The translations under genes and the position numbers were made by a program. From Oscillospiraceae bacterium (GTDB lineage: Bacteria > Bacillota > Clostridia > Oscillospirales > Oscillospiraceae), in assembly GCA_017550645.1 (NCBI GenBank), contig JAFZOI010000036.1, positions 186,001 to 250,000 on the forward strand: a stretch of DNA of 64,000 nt, written 5' to 3'. The notes beneath the pieces were generated by a model that worked only from the letters and a program-made list of their open reading frames with translations, did no database searches and had not been told where the DNA came from. Shown here piece after piece: positions 63,286 to 64,000 of the stretch (positions are counted from its first letter, which is position 1; each line of letters starts with the position of its first letter).

Positions 63286-64000
63286 ATGAAGAAAGTTATC
63301 GCGCTGGTCATCGCCGTGATCATGCTCTTCGCGCTGGTCGCGTGCTCTGCCAAACCCGCCGCAAATCCCACTCCCGACGCCTCGACAGGCATCACCAAGG
63401 ACAACATCAAGATAGGCTGCGTCCATATCTCCGACCCGTCCGATATGGGCTACACCTACAACCACGATCTCGGCACCGAGAACATGAAGAAGGCGCTGGG
63501 GCTGCGTGACGATCAGATCATCAACAAGTACAACACGCCCGAGGGCTCCGAGTGCGAGACCGCTATCCGCGAGCTCGTCGAGGCCGGCTGCAACATCATC
63601 TTCGCGACCAGCTTCGGCTTCGAGGACTACATGGTCACCGTCGCCAAGGAATATCCCAACGTCGAGTTCTGCCACGCTACCGGCTACAAGGCCGCCATTG
63701 AGAACCTTCCCAACTACCACAACTACTTTGTCTCCATCTATGAGGCGCGCTACCTCGCCGGTATCGCCGCCGGCCTCAAGACCGAGACCGACAAGCTCGG
63801 CTACGTCGCCGCGTTCGACTTCGCGGAAGTCATCTCCGGCTACACCGCCTTCTATCTCGGCGCGAAGAGCGTCAACCCCGACGTGACGATGGACGTCATG
63901 TACACCAACTCCTGGAACGACCCGACCGTTGAGTCCCAGGTCGCTCAGGCTCTCATCGACGGCGGCTGCGACGTCATCTCCCAGCACTCCGACTCCACCG
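63286..64000 (+). CDS. BMP-family substrate-binding lipoprotein (nucleoside ABC transporter type), 3' end outside window
   Basis: The frame is open from an ATG at 63286 to the window edge, giving 238 residues of what should be about 350-400. The lipobox L-V-A-C places the lipid Cys at residue 20, followed by a short Pro/Ala/Thr spacer. The mature part matches the BMP/Med/PnrA family: K-I-G-C-V near residue 42, F-E-D-Y-M near 112, and the Y-E-A-R-Y-L-A-G-I-A-A-G-L segment near 152. Family members bind purine nucleosides or similar compounds for ABC importers. The ATPase and permease genes would be expected downstream, beyond the window. A GAAGGGG site lies eight bases upstream. Confidence 0.9.
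   Translation, partial: MKKVIALVIAVIMLFALVACSAKPAANPTPDASTGITKDNIKIGCVHISDPSDMGYTYNHDLGTENMKKALGLRDDQIINKYNTPEGSECETAIRELVEAGCNIIFATSFGFEDYMVTVAKEYPNVEFCHATGYKAAIENLPNYHNYFVSIYEARYLAGIAAGLKTETDKLGYVAAFDFAEVISGYTAFYLGAKSVNPDVTMDVMYTNSWNDPTVESQVAQALIDGGCDVISQHSDST

Overview
This is a GC-rich bacterial chromosome segment from an anaerobic member of the Clostridia, most likely in the Oscillospirales. Pointers to this are indolepyruvate:ferredoxin oxidoreductase, a glycyl radical enzyme, a Na+-pump decarboxylase beta subunit, a butyrate/acetoacetate-type CoA-transferase, SLH-anchored surface proteins, a CIRCE-controlled groESL operon, a TagO-type wall-polymer enzyme, and consensus sigma-A promoters with strong GGAGG ribosome sites. 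I see no rRNA, tRNA, CRISPR array, prophage or intact insertion sequence. The assignment to a clade is inference from gene content.

Layout. 1-2,550: the end of a DUF4097-like protein, a CPBP membrane protease, a YfcE-type phosphoesterase and three overlapping or close-set small genes of unknown function. 2,541-7,801 (minus): an operon of an aminotransferase, trpS, a fused TagO/UDP-GlcNAc 2-epimerase and a membrane-anchored LolA-like protein. 8,071-10,321 (plus): gltX and a lipoprotein. 10,382-10,560: a cluster of palindromes. 10,568-16,753 (minus): a giant secreted subtilase with dockerin-like, BIG2, cohesin-like and SLH modules. 17,053-21,097 (minus): iorAB, then an OadB/OadG pair whose biotinyl-like domain lacks the biotin lysine. 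21,318-27,923 (minus): an M20 dipeptidase, small genes, a HIRAN protein, an XdhC protein, a P-loop protein, pgi and dacF.

28,049-33,494 (plus): thiI, cinA, prmA, a THUMP methyltransferase and a diacylglycerol-kinase-like gene. 33,605-35,720: CIRCE-groES-groEL. 35,736-37,594: a SIMPL protein, a membrane protein and a HEAT-like protein. 37,772-46,432 (plus): an apparently degenerate HAD/LTA-synthase-like membrane protein followed by hisZGDBHAFIE. 46,492-48,232: an NSS transporter and a Dabb-like protein. 48,508-56,284 (minus): argGHCJBDF behind a consensus promoter flanked by a palindrome. 56,686-58,027: CoA-transferase subunits A and B. 58,089-63,037 (minus): an orphan glycyl radical enzyme, an S4 protein, a membrane protein and an M3 peptidase. 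63,286 to the end: the start of a BMP-family nucleoside-binding lipoprotein.

Together the genes describe a cell that makes its own arginine and histidine, degrades peptides outside (subtilase) and inside (M20, M3) the cell, and can ferment amino acids through 2-oxoacid oxidation and CoA transfer. The points most worth following are the lysine-less biotinyl domain, the doubly degenerate HAD/LTA-synthase fusion, the glycyl radical enzyme with no activase nearby, the TagO-epimerase fusion, the dockerin/cohesin/SLH protease, and several unexplained palindromic intergenic elements.
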